Assembly (NCBI GenBank): GCA_964564915.1
Contig: CAZMCU010000003.1
Coordinates: 1-64,000, forward strand
Reading direction: 5' to 3'
DNA: 64,000 bases
From: JAFGBM01 sp964564915
GTDB taxonomy: Bacteria > Actinomycetota > Actinomycetes > Actinomycetales > Demequinaceae
Below, piece by piece: positions 63,512 to 64,000 of the stretch (position 1 is the stretch's first letter; each line of letters begins with the position of its first letter). The notes below the pieces were generated by a model that was given only the letters and a program-made list of their open reading frames with translations, was not told the DNA's origin and did no database searches. Position numbers and translations under genes: made by a program.

Positions 63512-64000
63512 CTACATCCTGTCGGGGGCGCCGACGCCCAGCAAGCCGAGACCGGTCGCGAAGACCTGGCGGGCGGCGTCGTTGAGCCACAAGCGGGTGC
63601 GGTGGGTGTCGGAGACGTCCTCGTCACCGTGAGGCGTGACGCGGCAATGGTCGTACCACTGATGGAACGCCGAGGCCAATTCCTCGAGGTAGCGGGCGAC
63701 GCGATGCTGCTCACGGAACTCGACGGCTTGGGCGACGATCCCGGGGAATCGCCCGAGGACGGCCAGGAGCGCCGTCTCCGAATCGTCCGATAGAAGCGCC
63801 GGGACGAAGGCCTGATCCCGAGAGATTCCGTATTCCGCCGCGTTGCGCGCGATGTTGGCGGCGCGCGCGTGCGCGTACTGGACGTAGAAGACGGGGTTGG
63901 CGTTCGTGTGGGAGGCGAGGAGGTCGAGGTCGATGTCGAGGGTCGAGTCCGCGCTCGAGCGCGTGAGCGCGTATCGGGCGGCGTCGATGCCGACGGCGTC
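63512..64000 (-). CDS. argS: Arginyl-tRNA synthetase, C-terminal part (gene runs off the window)
   Basis: The last 162 codons are visible; the start lies beyond base 64000. Residues at the edge read DAVGIDAARYALTRSSADSTLDIDLDLLASH and continue through NPVFYVQYAHARAANI and FHQWYDHCRV to LGVGAPDRM, the standard anticodon-binding domain and C-terminus of ArgRS. Immediately upstream of lysA, the usual actinobacterial order. Confidence 0.95.
   Translation of the reverse strand, partial: DAVGIDAARYALTRSSADSTLDIDLDLLASHTNANPVFYVQYAHARAANIARNAAEYGISRDQAFVPALLSDDSETALLAVLGRFPGIVAQAVEFREQHRVARYLEELASAFHQWYDHCRVTPHGDEDVSDTHRTRLWLNDAARQVFATGLGLLGVGAPDRM

Noticed and set aside
1..64000. Prophage, insertion sequence, CRISPR array, secondary-metabolite cluster or tRNA genes
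   Set aside because: No transposase, integrase, Cas, NRPS/PKS or tRNA cloverleaf was recognised on reading both strands; tRNA search by eye is not exhaustive.

Overview
The window is high-GC, gene-dense bacterial chromosome that reads as Actinomycetota, most likely order Micrococcales; I cannot name a genus. The evidence is NucS (the actinobacterial and archaeal mismatch endonuclease) beside atpC, a Rho factor with a long disordered insert, the GlgE maltosyltransferase route, the order lysA-hom-thrC-thrB-rho-rpmE-prfA-prmC-tsaC-wecA-atpI-atpBEFHAGDC-nucS, and frequent GTG starts. I see no rRNA, tRNA, CRISPR array, transposase or integrase. Coding density is very high. No gene-free stretch exceeds 300 bases; the longest is the 293-base region upstream of rho. 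Neighbouring genes often overlap by 4 bases (ATGA or GTGA) or by 1 base (TAGTG).

Layout. 1-118: short inverted and direct repeats. 119-14842: ilvD; a divergent KimA-like transporter; a stand-alone TipAS protein; a 2-hydroxyacid dehydrogenase; the gatCAB amidotransferase operon; an OmpA-like / helix-hairpin-helix / GNAT operon; ligA; and a YxlE-YxlF-YxlG-like ABC exporter. 15055-20805 is a signalling block: an ECF sigma factor with a C-terminal zinc-finger-like segment, two paralogous hybrid histidine kinases, and a receiver-EAL protein. 20802-23101: mnmA, a DUF1003 protein and a RibD-type reductase. 23171-32451 is the alpha-glucan block: glgX, a lipoprotein gene, glgP, then divergent glgE-glgB. 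32448-38079: an unknown lipoprotein/membrane-protein pair, a DivIVA-like coiled-coil protein with a small partner, two alpha/beta hydrolases and a small zinc protein. 38145-50448: nucS, the F1Fo ATP synthase operon, wecA, tsaC, prmC, prfA and rpmE. 50535-64000: rho, a TetR-controlled heterodimeric ABC exporter, thrB-thrC-hom, three accessory genes, lysA and the 3' part of argS.

How it fits together. GlgE, GlgB, GlgP and GlgX can elongate, branch, phosphorolyse and debranch an alpha-glucan; no maltose-1-phosphate-forming enzyme is present here. The sigma, kinase and EAL genes look like one signalling unit with a cyclic-di-GMP phosphodiesterase output. The right half is the conserved actinobacterial growth cluster (threonine/lysine synthesis, termination and release, cell-wall lipid-linked sugar, energy), interrupted by the drug-exporter operon and by a phosphatase and two orphan genes.

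A recurring pattern is a TANNNT hexamer (often TAGACT) placed 6-8 bases before the start codon. It fits leaderless transcription and helped choose several starts. Functional assignments rest on motif recognition by eye, not on database searches.
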